Assembly: GCF_001717505.1 (NCBI RefSeq)
Contig: NZ_CP017037.1
Coordinates: 907,001-971,000 of the forward strand
Reading direction: 5' to 3'
Length of the DNA stretch: 64,000 bases
From: Dialister pneumosintes
GTDB taxonomy: Bacteria > Bacillota > Negativicutes > Veillonellales > Dialisteraceae
Positions within the stretch are counted from its first letter, which is position 1. Every line of letters starts with the position of its first letter. This document shows positions 43,587 to 51,363 of the stretch, one piece after another. The notes under the pieces were generated by a model. That model searched no databases. It saw nothing but the letters and a program-made list of their open reading frames with translations, and was not told where the DNA came from. Made by a program: the position numbers and the translations under genes.

Positions 43587-45227
43587 GTGAAAACATTCTT
43601 AGAAAATAAAAAAATACTATTACTTTTATTTTTTATATCTTTTCTGTTTCTCCTTTGTGGTGTACAAGGAATCCCAGTCACAGATCCGGTAGAATCTAAT
43701 TACGCATTACCTGCGAAAGAAATGGTATTGTCTAACAACTGGATTTCACCTACAATCTATGGGCATTACTGGTTTGATAAACCGATTATGATATATTGGG
43801 TAACTGCATTATCTTATAAAATATTCGGTTTTACTGATTTAGCCTCACGCTTACCATCTATTTTAGCAGGATCTTTATCTATAAGCTTATTAGTATTTTA
43901 TGCATTACGGCTATATAAAAATAATCAGATTGCAATATTTTCCGGATTGTTCTTAATGACATCTTTGCAATTCTGGATAGTATCTCATGCAATTATTACC
44001 GATCAACTACTCTTATTATTTACTATTCCGACCATGTTATCAGCTTACATAGGATTAACTGAAAATAATATCAAACATCTTATAATTGCTTATATTGCAG
44101 CCGGTTTAGCATGTTTGACTAAAGGCCCTGTTGGAATTGTTCTTCCGGGATTATTGCTATTAACTTGGTGTCTATTCATGCGCTCCAAAGAATTTTTTAA
44201 ACGTTGTTTTCCCTGGCAAGGAATTCTTTGTTTTATTTTAGTGGCAATGCCATGGTATGGAAGTATGATATACATACACGGCACTGAATTTGTTAATCAA
44301 TTCCTTGGTTTACATAATATAATTCGTGCAACGTCTTCTGAGCATCCACAAGATAACCACTGGTATTATTATTTAGTCCTTCTTCCCCTTTCACTACTTC
44401 CTTGGACGGGGCTTACTTTCGATAGAATATTCGCTCATCATCGTTCCTCTAGCAATACCCCCTTTTATAAATTCTTGTTGGTTTGGTTCGGAGGTACACT
44501 GCTTTTTTATACATTAATAGCAACTAAATACCCAACTTATACATATATTGCAATCATCCCTGCTATTTTATTAGCAGCAGAAGCGATTCCTCCATTGTTA
44601 GAACATAAACCATCACTTAAAATCAATTTTTTAACAACCTCTCTATTTTTTATTTTTATACTTACCGCCGGTACATTCTGGTTAAAAAATATAAATTGGA
44701 CTCCATTTTATATAATTGCTGCATGTACTATTTTATCTATGACCTACTGCTTTACCAAGAATTTTACAAAAGAGTTACTTTATAGTGCTATAACCGGTAT
44801 AGCCTGCTTATATTTATGTATCATAACGATAGGACTTCCCCCTTATTTATCTACACGTTCAGGAATTCTTATGGCATCTACCTTTCATAATTTACCCGGT
44901 GATCATATGTTTTTTAACTCCTATAGTACTTCCTTTACGTACTATACCGGTGAAACTGCCATCCGTCTCGTCCCAACAACCAAAGAAACAACAAAGGAAG
45001 GAAGAAACCCTCTTTGGGATAATAAATATACAATGCCATCCATCACAGATACAGAACTGACTATGTATAGAAAAGACACCCCTGTATACCTGTATGTGTC
45101 TAAAAATAATAAAAACTCATTTAATGCTTGGTCTTTACGATCCCAATTTGAAGAAATATATACATTTCCTACCGGTTCTATTTTTAAGTGGGTGAATACC
45201 AATGAATTACTTTCGCGAGATGCATAA
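43587..45227 (+). CDS. ArnT-like (GT83/PMT) lipid-linked glycosyltransferase, copy 2
   Basis: A 546-residue paralogue of the preceding protein. It keeps the layout GIPVTDPVESNYALPAKEMV..YWFDKPIMIYWVTA..DLASRLPSILAG, but the acidic pair is DPVE rather than DPDE, so the donor or acceptor site may differ. It starts with GTG behind AAAAGGAG. Its last 26 bases overlap the UDG-like gene. Confidence 0.85.
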   Translation: MKTFLENKKILLLLFFISFLFLLCGVQGIPVTDPVESNYALPAKEMVLSNNWISPTIYGHYWFDKPIMIYWVTALSYKIFGFTDLASRLPSILAGSLSISLLVFYALRLYKNNQIAIFSGLFLMTSLQFWIVSHAIITDQLLLLFTIPTMLSAYIGLTENNIKHLIIAYIAAGLACLTKGPVGIVLPGLLLLTWCLFMRSKEFFKRCFPWQGILCFILVAMPWYGSMIYIHGTEFVNQFLGLHNIIRATSSEHPQDNHWYYYLVLLPLSLLPWTGLTFDRIFAHHRSSSNTPFYKFLLVWFGGTLLFYTLIATKYPTYTYIAIIPAILLAAEAIPPLLEHKPSLKINFLTTSLFFIFILTAGTFWLKNINWTPFYIIAACTILSMTYCFTKNFTKELLYSAITGIACLYLCIITIGLPPYLSTRSGILMASTFHNLPGDHMFFNSYSTSFTYYTGETAIRLVPTTKETTKEGRNPLWDNKYTMPSITDTELTMYRKDTPVYLYVSKNNKNSFNAWSLRSQFEEIYTFPTGSIFKWVNTNELLSRDA

Positions 45228-45927
45228 AATAAAATTATTTATTGAAGATCTTTCTTCCTATCACAGTAAAAATGTTTTCAATCCATGGGGAGACTTTGAC
45301 CCCGACTATGATATATCTGCTTCACGAACAATACGCCGCAATCAATTAAGTCAATATCTGATACAAAGGCTAGAAAGTGCACGTATTTTAGTTATTGCAG
45401 AAGCATGTGGGTATCAAGGAGGGCATTTTACAGGCATCGCAATGACTTGTGAACGTATGATTTTAAATTTCCATCCAACAATCACTTCAAAAATGATTTT
45501 AGGAAAAAAGGGAAAACGAACCAGCCGCCAAAATAGTCCTTTTATCCCCAAAGAGATACAAAGAGAAAAAGGATTTAATGAACCTACCGATACTATTGTA
45601 TGGAATTCTATACTTAATTGTGGCCTTTCACCAACTGACTTTATTTTATGGAATATTTTCCCCTTTCATCCCTATAAAAAAAATAAAATGCTGAGTAACC
45701 GAACACCTAGTGATAAAGAACTTGAAATAGGATTAGAGTATACACGTAAATTGTTAAAATTAACAGGTCCTTTACCCATCTATGCGGTAGGTAAGAAAAG
45801 TGAGCACACATTGCAAAATGCAGGATTTAAAGTAACAGGATTACGCCATCCTGCAAATGGCGGTGCTACGTTATTCCGTGAAGGCTTAAAAGATTCTCTT
45901 ATTCAAAAGGGACTTTACTCAAAATAA
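45202..45927 (+). CDS. Uracil-DNA glycosylase superfamily protein
   Basis: A 241-residue soluble protein. VIAEACGYQGGHFTGIAMTCER corresponds to the first UDG-superfamily motif and GLRHPANGGATLFREGL to the second (His-Pro), but the canonical GQDPYH and HPSPLS sequences are absent, so the base specificity is uncertain. A ribosome binding site is weak; the 26-base overlap with the transferase gene suggests coupling. A DNA-repair-like protein at the end of an envelope operon is unexpected. Confidence 0.7.
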   Translation: MNYFREMHKIKLFIEDLSSYHSKNVFNPWGDFDPDYDISASRTIRRNQLSQYLIQRLESARILVIAEACGYQGGHFTGIAMTCERMILNFHPTITSKMILGKKGKRTSRQNSPFIPKEIQREKGFNEPTDTIVWNSILNCGLSPTDFILWNIFPFHPYKKNKMLSNRTPSDKELEIGLEYTRKLLKLTGPLPIYAVGKKSEHTLQNAGFKVTGLRHPANGGATLFREGLKDSLIQKGLYSK

Positions 45928-45958
45928 AAAGACAGTGAAATAAATTCACTGTCTTTTT
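45926..45958. terminator. Bidirectional terminator between the UDG-like gene and mutY
   Basis: AAAAAGACAGTGAA, 5-base loop, TTCACTGTCTTTTT; serves both convergent operons and reaches the mutY stop codon. Confidence 0.9.
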
Positions 45959-47027
45959 ATTTTAATATCTTTTTAGCCCAGGCAGCTAACCTAGCATGCG
46001 GCCCTGCTAAAGGTATATGCATATATTCTTCCGATGAAAACCATTTTAAGTTTTTATCTAATACTATTTGATTCTTTTGCTTTATCAGATATGCTGACAT
46101 ATGCCATATTTGATGAGAAAATGTATGGCTATAAGTCCATATCGAATCTACATTTGATTCTTCTCCCCATAAAATAAATAAATCATGTACTGCTTTATCA
46201 GCACTTTCATCTATAATCATAGGGAATTCCCACATAGAAGCAAGCATCCCTTTATCTGCACGTTTATGCATTAAAAACTTATTATCTTTCATAATGAGAG
46301 CACATGCTACATAGTATTCTTTAGGTGCTTTCTTTTTTGTCTTTATCGGTAAAGTTTTTTCTTTACCTAACGCATAGGCATCACAAGCCATAGAAATTGG
46401 GCATTCTCCACATTTAGGATACTTAGGAATACAAATTTCTTGTCCTAAGTCCATTAATGCTTCATTAAATATGCCGGCAGGGATAGGCAATGTTTCTTCT
46501 ACCAGTTGAGTAATTTTTCTTTTCCCTTTTGATTTCATAATATCCTCCTCTATATTATAGAGCCTAGAATAAATCCGAAGAATATTACCATCAACAGCCA
46601 CTTCCCTTTGTCCATAAGCAATGGATAAAATAGCACCTGCTGTATAAGAGCCTATACCGGGTAAAGATTCTAATTCCGACCGGGTTTCCGGTAAATTACC
46701 ACCATATTTAGATTCTACTTCTTGTGCAGCCCGCTGAAGATTCCTGGCTCTATTATAATAGCCTAGACCTTGCCATGTATGAAGCACTTCCGATTCTTCC
46801 GCATATGCTAAATCATGCACTGTAGGAAATTTATGTATCCATGTATTAAAATAGGGTTTTACTGCTTCTGTTCGTGTTTGTTGTAACATAATTTCTGAAA
46901 CCCACACATAATAGGGATTTCTAGGATATCTCTCACGCCAAGGCAATTCTCTATCTAAACAAGAAGACCATGCTAATAATAATTCTACCCAATTCTCTTT
47001 ACTTTTTATACTTTTTGATATATTCAT
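45957..47027 (-). CDS. mutY: Adenine DNA glycosylase MutY
   Basis: A 356-residue enzyme that removes adenine paired with 8-oxoguanine. The HhH-GPD region shows SEIMLQQTRTEAVKPYFNTW, ESLPGIGSYTAGAILSIAYGQREVAVDGNILRI with the catalytic Asp, and the iron-sulfur cysteines in CIPKYPKCGECPISMAC. A NUDIX-like C-terminal domain (about 230-350) senses 8-oxoG. It overlaps the NUDIX gene upstream by 4 bases (ATGA), forming a two-gene oxidised-guanine repair operon. Confidence 0.96.
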   Translation of the reverse strand: MNISKSIKSKENWVELLLAWSSCLDRELPWRERYPRNPYYVWVSEIMLQQTRTEAVKPYFNTWIHKFPTVHDLAYAEESEVLHTWQGLGYYNRARNLQRAAQEVESKYGGNLPETRSELESLPGIGSYTAGAILSIAYGQREVAVDGNILRIYSRLYNIEEDIMKSKGKRKITQLVEETLPIPAGIFNEALMDLGQEICIPKYPKCGECPISMACDAYALGKEKTLPIKTKKKAPKEYYVACALIMKDNKFLMHKRADKGMLASMWEFPMIIDESADKAVHDLFILWGEESNVDSIWTYSHTFSHQIWHMSAYLIKQKNQIVLDKNLKWFSSEEYMHIPLAGPHARLAAWAKKILK

Positions 47028-47494
47028 TTAATCTCCAAAAAGTCATAATTAATAACCGTTTCCCCATCCCCATCAAAAGTAATAATTCCACGTATTTTTT
47101 GTCCATTTAAAATCATTGGCAACCAATGAATATCCGCTTCCCACATGGATTCAAATGGAAGTGTATCTGCAGAAAACCATTGCGGTTCCATTTCATCGGA
47201 ACAAAGAGGGGTTCCTTTCCATTTTCTTACAATATAAACAATTCCTGCATGTGACCACTCCATACCTTCTATATTCCTAAAATATAAATCTGCTACGATC
47301 TCCAAATCATCTTTATTGGCAAGAAGTCCACATTCTTCATACAATTCCCGTACTGCACACTGACGCATGGTCTCCCCTTCTTTTACTTTCCCACCAAAGC
47401 CATTCCATTTTTGCACGCCCATACCACGCTTTTTCTTTCCTAATAAAATCTCCCCATTCTCATTAATAGGATATATTAACGAAGTATCATTCAT
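47024..47494 (-). CDS. NUDIX 8-oxo-dGTP diphosphatase, MTH1-like
   Basis: A 156-residue NUDIX hydrolase. The box is GGKVKEGETMRQCAVRELYEECG. Around it, KKRGMGVQKWNGFGGK, SDEMEPQWFSADTLPFESMWEADIHWLPMIL closely follow human MTH1 (NUDT1), including the Trp and acidic residues that read 8-oxo-dGTP, rather than E. coli MutT. It would clean the nucleotide pool while MutY repairs DNA. A terminator lies on the far side, so these two genes form their own unit. Confidence 0.88.
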   Translation of the reverse strand: MNDTSLIYPINENGEILLGKKKRGMGVQKWNGFGGKVKEGETMRQCAVRELYEECGLLANKDDLEIVADLYFRNIEGMEWSHAGIVYIVRKWKGTPLCSDEMEPQWFSADTLPFESMWEADIHWLPMILNGQKIRGIITFDGDGETVINYDFLEIK

Positions 47495-47511
47495 AATTCC
47501 CTCACAAAAGT

Positions 47512-47542
47512 AAAAAGGAATGCACCTAAATGCATCCCTTTT
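47512..47542 (-). terminator. Terminator after the OmpH-family gene
   Basis: Minus strand AAAAGGGATGCA, short loop, TGCATTCCTTTT with one mismatch; lies between ompH and mutT. Confidence 0.75.
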
Positions 47543-47550
47543 ATTATTGA

Positions 47551-47967
47551 TTACTTAACAATCTTAGCCGCTACCGCAGAAGTAATATCCATTCCGCCGC
47601 TTACTACATTACCGGATTCAAGAACCACATCAAGACCTTGATCCTTGCGAACCTGCTCAATAGCTTTCATAATGTCATTCATAATGGGAGCCATTTCACT
47701 TCTTTCTTTCTGTGCAAATTCACGCTGTAAGTTATTTGCTAATTGCTGTTTTTGTGCATCTGTTTTATTGCTAGATTCTTTTTGGAATTGATCCTGTGCT
47801 TTCTGGTAAGCTTGTTTTAAATTAAGCTGTGCCTTTTCCATTTTTGGATGTGCTGCAAACAATGCATTAGTATTAACAACACCAATACCCGCTGCAGAAA
47901 CACTAAACGCAGAACATGCCATCATAGCAGCTGCAACAGCCGCTGTTATTTTTTTATTCATTTTCAT
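47551..47967 (-). CDS. OmpH/Skp family periplasmic chaperone-like protein
   Basis: A 138-residue protein with a signal peptide cleaved near SVSAAG, then a long helical, Gln/Lys-rich coiled coil (about 40-110) and a C-terminal segment VVLESGNVVSGGMDITSAVAAKI, all typical of OmpH/Skp proteins, which hold outer-membrane proteins in the periplasm. It supports a diderm cell. It is monocistronic here, apart from bamA and lpx genes where it is often found. Confidence 0.85.
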   Translation of the reverse strand: MKMNKKITAAVAAAMMACSAFSVSAAGIGVVNTNALFAAHPKMEKAQLNLKQAYQKAQDQFQKESSNKTDAQKQQLANNLQREFAQKERSEMAPIMNDIMKAIEQVRKDQGLDVVLESGNVVSGGMDITSAVAAKIVK

Positions 47968-48027
47968 AATAAAATCCTCCTACATACTACAAAATAATGG
48001 AGTATCTAGTACTCATAATCATTCCCC

Positions 48028-48074
48028 ATATAAACATCAAAATTTATTAATTATTCATATTTCGATGTTTATAT
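48028..48074. repeat. Inverted repeat in the ompH upstream region
   Basis: Perfect 11-base arms ATATAAACATC and GATGTTTATAT separated by 25 bases; one arm abuts a TATAAT (minus strand, 48075-48080). Could be an operator or a leader hairpin; nothing else is seen in this 231-base gap apart from the terminator region at 48146-48187. Confidence 0.4.
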
Positions 48075-48145
48075 ATTATAACACACCCCTATTAATAACG
48101 CACATATAGATTATTAAATTCTGTATAAAAAACAGTAAACAAGCT

Positions 48146-48187
48146 CCCATTAAAAAAGTTTTATAAATACGAGACTTCTTTAATGGG
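48146..48187. terminator. Terminator-like inverted repeat after the gerW-like gene
   Basis: CCCATTAAA and TTTAATGGG, 24 bases apart, with partly complementary inner sequence, 12 bases beyond the gerW-like stop. The T-run is better on the plus strand, so the working direction is uncertain. Confidence 0.45.
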
Positions 48188-48198
48188 ATTCTTTTTAT

Positions 48199-48582
48199 TT
48201 ATTCCTTTATATCAATATCAGCATCTGTTTTAACTTGCTCTTCTAAAAGAGTTTTATCTTTTTTACCTTTTCTAAAATGAGATATGATTTCCGGCATCAA
48301 ATTAAGCATTTTATCAATCGTATTATTAGCAGTTGCATTCTTTATGGAGAATAATTCAATACGTTCTCCTTTCATAATAAGAACCGCTGTAGGTGTTATT
48401 TTGCCACCGCCTGCACCGCCTTCATGACAGTCTTTACTCTGTCCGGTTCCAAATCCGAAACTGATATCTACAAAAGGTACAATAGTTGCATCACCAAGAT
48501 AAATAGGTTCTCCAACTACTGATTCCGTAGTAATCATATCTTTAAACTCTTCAAAGATTTTACTTCTTACTGCATCATTCAT
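48199..48582 (-). CDS. GerW/YtfJ family protein
   Basis: A 127-residue protein of the YtfJ/GerW family: IVPFVDISFGFGTGQ, a Gly-rich turn CHEGGAGGGKITPTAVLIM, and IDKMLNLMPEI. In Bacillus it is linked to spores and germination, but homologues occur in non-sporulating Firmicutes. It overlaps the DUF2953 gene by 8 bases, the usual partner in Firmicutes. Confidence 0.83.
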   Translation of the reverse strand: MNDAVRSKIFEEFKDMITTESVVGEPIYLGDATIVPFVDISFGFGTGQSKDCHEGGAGGGKITPTAVLIMKGERIELFSIKNATANNTIDKMLNLMPEIISHFRKGKKDKTLLEEQVKTDADIDIKE

Positions 48583-49237
48583 AAAATTTCCCCTCCCGGA
48601 ATTTAAAAAACATTCGAGTTTCTTTTGAAATAAACCATTTGAATAATATCCATATTATTACGCAAGGTAAGATACATCCTTTAAAAACTATATTAAGTGC
48701 AATAATTTTCTCTATATAGCAATATTCTACATTTTCCGTAGACTTAGGAATCACAGACTTGACTACCCCTTCTACTATACCCGTTAACATAGGATCACCT
48801 GTTCCAAATTGACCATTTATGTTTAAATAGCCCGGTTTACTATGTATGAGTATGTTTTTTATATCTTGTAAAGATCTATGTATAAATCTGCATTTCCATG
48901 CAAACTGAATTTGCTCCCATATAGACGGTTTATTCGCTTCTTTCTTTTCTATTTTTATTGTAGCAGGAATTTCATTTTTATCATAGAAGTCATTCTCATC
49001 CTCAATGTTTTCTTCTATCCTTTTACCTTCCATTATAGAATCTGATTTGTTATCTATTAAATCTTTAGATGAAACACCATCTTCTTCCCTTATAAATGCA
49101 ATTTTTCTTGACCAAGACAAAAATAAAAATACATGTATTAAAAATGTTGCTCCACTTTTATCTAAATCCACTTTGTATCGAATAGGGCAACATAATATGA
49201 TAATTATGACTAGTACTATTCCGACTGCTATACTCAT
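48575..49237 (-). CDS. DUF2953 membrane protein
   Basis: A 220-residue protein with an N-terminal membrane segment (about 3-17), a charged middle (about 55-110) and a second hydrophobic helix (about 188-200). The segment HSKPGYLNINGQFGTGDPMLTGIVEG is the DUF2953 signature. Function unknown; it goes with GerW/YtfJ in many genomes. Its start overlaps the stop of the WYL regulator gene by 4 bases. Confidence 0.75.
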   Translation of the reverse strand: MSIAVGIVLVIIIILCCPIRYKVDLDKSGATFLIHVFLFLSWSRKIAFIREEDGVSSKDLIDNKSDSIMEGKRIEENIEDENDFYDKNEIPATIKIEKKEANKPSIWEQIQFAWKCRFIHRSLQDIKNILIHSKPGYLNINGQFGTGDPMLTGIVEGVVKSVIPKSTENVEYCYIEKIIALNIVFKGCILPCVIIWILFKWFISKETRMFFKFREGKFYE

Positions 49238-50283
49238 CGCTCATACATCCTTTGCAAAGAAGCTACTTTGTCTCGAATTTTTTTCACTAATTCTTCCGGA
49301 CCTGTAACACGAACTAACGGTGCATAAGAAAATGCCCAAATTTCGACACAAGAAGTAGGTGCCAATACCTCTACTTCTACTTCATTTTGAGAGGCGGAAA
49401 TAATAGTAGCCGCTTTACCAAATTGTTCCAAAATATTCGTAATCAAACTATTGTCTGCTCTAAACTTACATGTAACCGCCCCTTCCGTATATATAGGCAA
49501 CATGGGTTTAATATATTTAACACTTCTAAAATGTTCTGCTTCGGGCAAAGACTTAAGCGGTATAATTTCCCCCTCTATCATCGAAATTTTTTCTATAAGG
49601 CTAAGATTAAATACTTTTATACCTCTATCACCATCTACATTACATAACAAAAAATATCGTTGGTCAGATGCATAGATAATATAAGGACTTACACTGTACT
49701 CTTTAATGTTTCCATCTTTATCAAGATGAGGATATCGTTTTAAATCAGCCTTATAATACATATATTGAAATTTAATTTTACTTTTTGCTTTCAGTGCTTC
49801 TGATAAAATAATAAGGGTCTGTTGCATATCAGCTTTTTTTACAATAGGCTCTGAAAAAGGTACATTACGTATATAGGTCCGACTATCTTCTGATAAATGA
49901 TTTCTTAATTTTCTTAATTTATCCGATAACTTTTTTATAATTCCCAAATTCATATGTGAAAAATAAAGAGTATCAATTAATAATAAAATTTCATCTTCAC
50001 TAAAGAGTGGTAACCATTGCCAATCTCTAGTTAAAGCATTATTTTTCCCCTGTATTTCCCGAGATATTTCTTTAGATGCGATAGGAAACCCTGCATCTTT
50101 TAATCTTTCTAAATCACGTTTTACAGATTTTCTATTTATAGATTGCCCATAATGTTTTTGTAATAAATCAATAATTTGTTGTTGTGAAAGTGCATGATGT
50201 TCATCAGAATATTCTTTTAAAATTTGAAGAATATATAAAATAGAAATTTTCTTTCCTTTTTCTTCTTGCATATGACTCTTCAT
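49234..50283 (-). CDS. WYL-domain transcriptional regulator
   Basis: A 349-residue regulator with an N-terminal helix-turn-helix (ILQILKEYSDEHHALSQQQIIDLLQKHYG..NRKSVKRDLERLKDAGFPI) and a WYL domain around residues 165-240 (IKFQYMYYKADLK, SPYIIYASDQRYFLLCNV), followed by a WCX-like C-terminal extension. WYL proteins often sense nucleotides or DNA damage; target unknown. Placed between a PAP2 phosphatase gene and the DUF2953-gerW pair. Confidence 0.85.
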   Translation of the reverse strand: MKSHMQEEKGKKISILYILQILKEYSDEHHALSQQQIIDLLQKHYGQSINRKSVKRDLERLKDAGFPIASKEISREIQGKNNALTRDWQWLPLFSEDEILLLIDTLYFSHMNLGIIKKLSDKLRKLRNHLSEDSRTYIRNVPFSEPIVKKADMQQTLIILSEALKAKSKIKFQYMYYKADLKRYPHLDKDGNIKEYSVSPYIIYASDQRYFLLCNVDGDRGIKVFNLSLIEKISMIEGEIIPLKSLPEAEHFRSVKYIKPMLPIYTEGAVTCKFRADNSLITNILEQFGKAATIISASQNEVEVEVLAPTSCVEIWAFSYAPLVRVTGPEELVKKIRDKVASLQRMYER

Positions 50284-50287
50284 ATAA

Positions 50288-50896
50288 TCACCATGCTTTT
50301 TTTATAAAATACAATACACTATCAGTAAGTAAAGAACTCCATACTGTCAATTGCTGTACAAAGTTCATTATAGGACTACGATTTATAAACATATGCATAC
50401 TCCCCGCTATAGCTATACCTCCGATTAAATCGGTAGGATAATGAAGTCCTGTAAACACACGGGAAAATGCAAGTAATATTGCTAAAACCGTCATAAAAAA
50501 ACGCCCCGGTATTTTATCTTTATATAATTGGAAAATAACAGCAAAACTATTCATTGTATGATTACTTGGAAAGGAAGCATTGGATTTATGTCCGGTAAAG
50601 TTACTTATTTTGTCATCCTTAGCAAAAGGTCTTTTTCGTTTCCAAATCTTTCCTATAATAAACGAAAAAGAAGAACAAAATAAAACTGATAGAAGTATCA
50701 CTAATGCACTTTTTCTCTTCTGATACTTGTTACCTTGATTTGCGGAGTAAATCCATAACCAAATACCGTAAATTATGAATAATATATGTCCAACTTGAGT
50801 AAATATAGAAAGAAAAGAATGTATGACCCTATATCTTTCCGCTATTTTATTGCATTTTGTCACTATTCTTAACTCGGACTTCATAGTATTCTCCAC
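50288..50896 (-). CDS. PAP2-family membrane phosphatase (BcrC-like)
   Basis: A 202-residue integral membrane protein with the three PAP2 motifs: KIWKRKRPF, SFPSNHTMNS and SRVFTGLHYPTDLIGG. Likely an undecaprenyl pyrophosphate or other lipid phosphatase acting outside the inner membrane. It ends 4 bases before the WYL regulator. An alternative start at residue 5 is possible. Confidence 0.85.
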   Translation of the reverse strand: MENTMKSELRIVTKCNKIAERYRVIHSFLSIFTQVGHILFIIYGIWLWIYSANQGNKYQKRKSALVILLSVLFCSSFSFIIGKIWKRKRPFAKDDKISNFTGHKSNASFPSNHTMNSFAVIFQLYKDKIPGRFFMTVLAILLAFSRVFTGLHYPTDLIGGIAIAGSMHMFINRSPIMNFVQQLTVWSSLLTDSVLYFIKKAW

Positions 50897-50986
50897 ACTA
50901 TTAAAACATGCTATTTATCAGTATTTTTATTTATTGTAATTTTAGCATAGTTAATATTCTTTGACAAAACGACCTATCAACAATAT

Positions 50987-51018
50987 AAAAGCAGATTCCT
51001 TTATAGAAATCTGCTTTT
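50987..51018 (-). terminator. Terminator after the small membrane protein gene
   Basis: AAAAGCAGATT and AATCTGCTTTT with a 10-base loop, directly after the stop codon at 51021. Confidence 0.8.
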
Positions 51019-51020
51019 AT

Positions 51021-51239
51021 TTACTCTTCGTTCTCCTGCTTTTTCTGTGCGAGAATCTCTTCTTGTCTTTGTTTTAATTTAGCAAAAACTCCCATTTTTT
51101 GCAAAACAGAATAACCAAACGCAATTAATGAACAAATGAGTAAGAATAAATTCTGTTCATTCCAACCCGTACCCCAATATACTTGATATACAGAGTAACC
51201 AACTACTAAAACCAGTAAAAAATCTTTTAATTTCAACAT
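51021..51239 (-). CDS. Small membrane protein of unknown function
   Basis: A 72-residue protein with two hydrophobic segments (about 6-22 and 30-46) and a charged, Gln/Glu-rich helical C-terminus. No family recognised. It stands alone between terminators at 50987-51018 and 51316-51353, with no strong ribosome binding site except a run of A/G before the ATG (GGAGAATAAA). Confidence 0.65.
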   Translation of the reverse strand: MLKLKDFLLVLVVGYSVYQVYWGTGWNEQNLFLLICSLIAFGYSVLQKMGVFAKLKQRQEEILAQKKQENEE

Positions 51240-51315
51240 ATTTTATTCTCCATATTAGAATACACGGTATTAAATATAAGATATCTAATATTTTCAAGAT
51301 AATCAACCAGCATAT

Positions 51316-51353
51316 AAAAACTCTTGGGTACGACTATCATCCCAAGAGTTTTT
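51316..51353 (-). terminator. Terminator of purL
   Basis: AAAAACTCTTGGG, 12-base loop, CCCAAGAGTTTTT; 10 bases after the purL stop. Confidence 0.88.
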
Positions 51354-51363
51354 ATCTTGTAAG

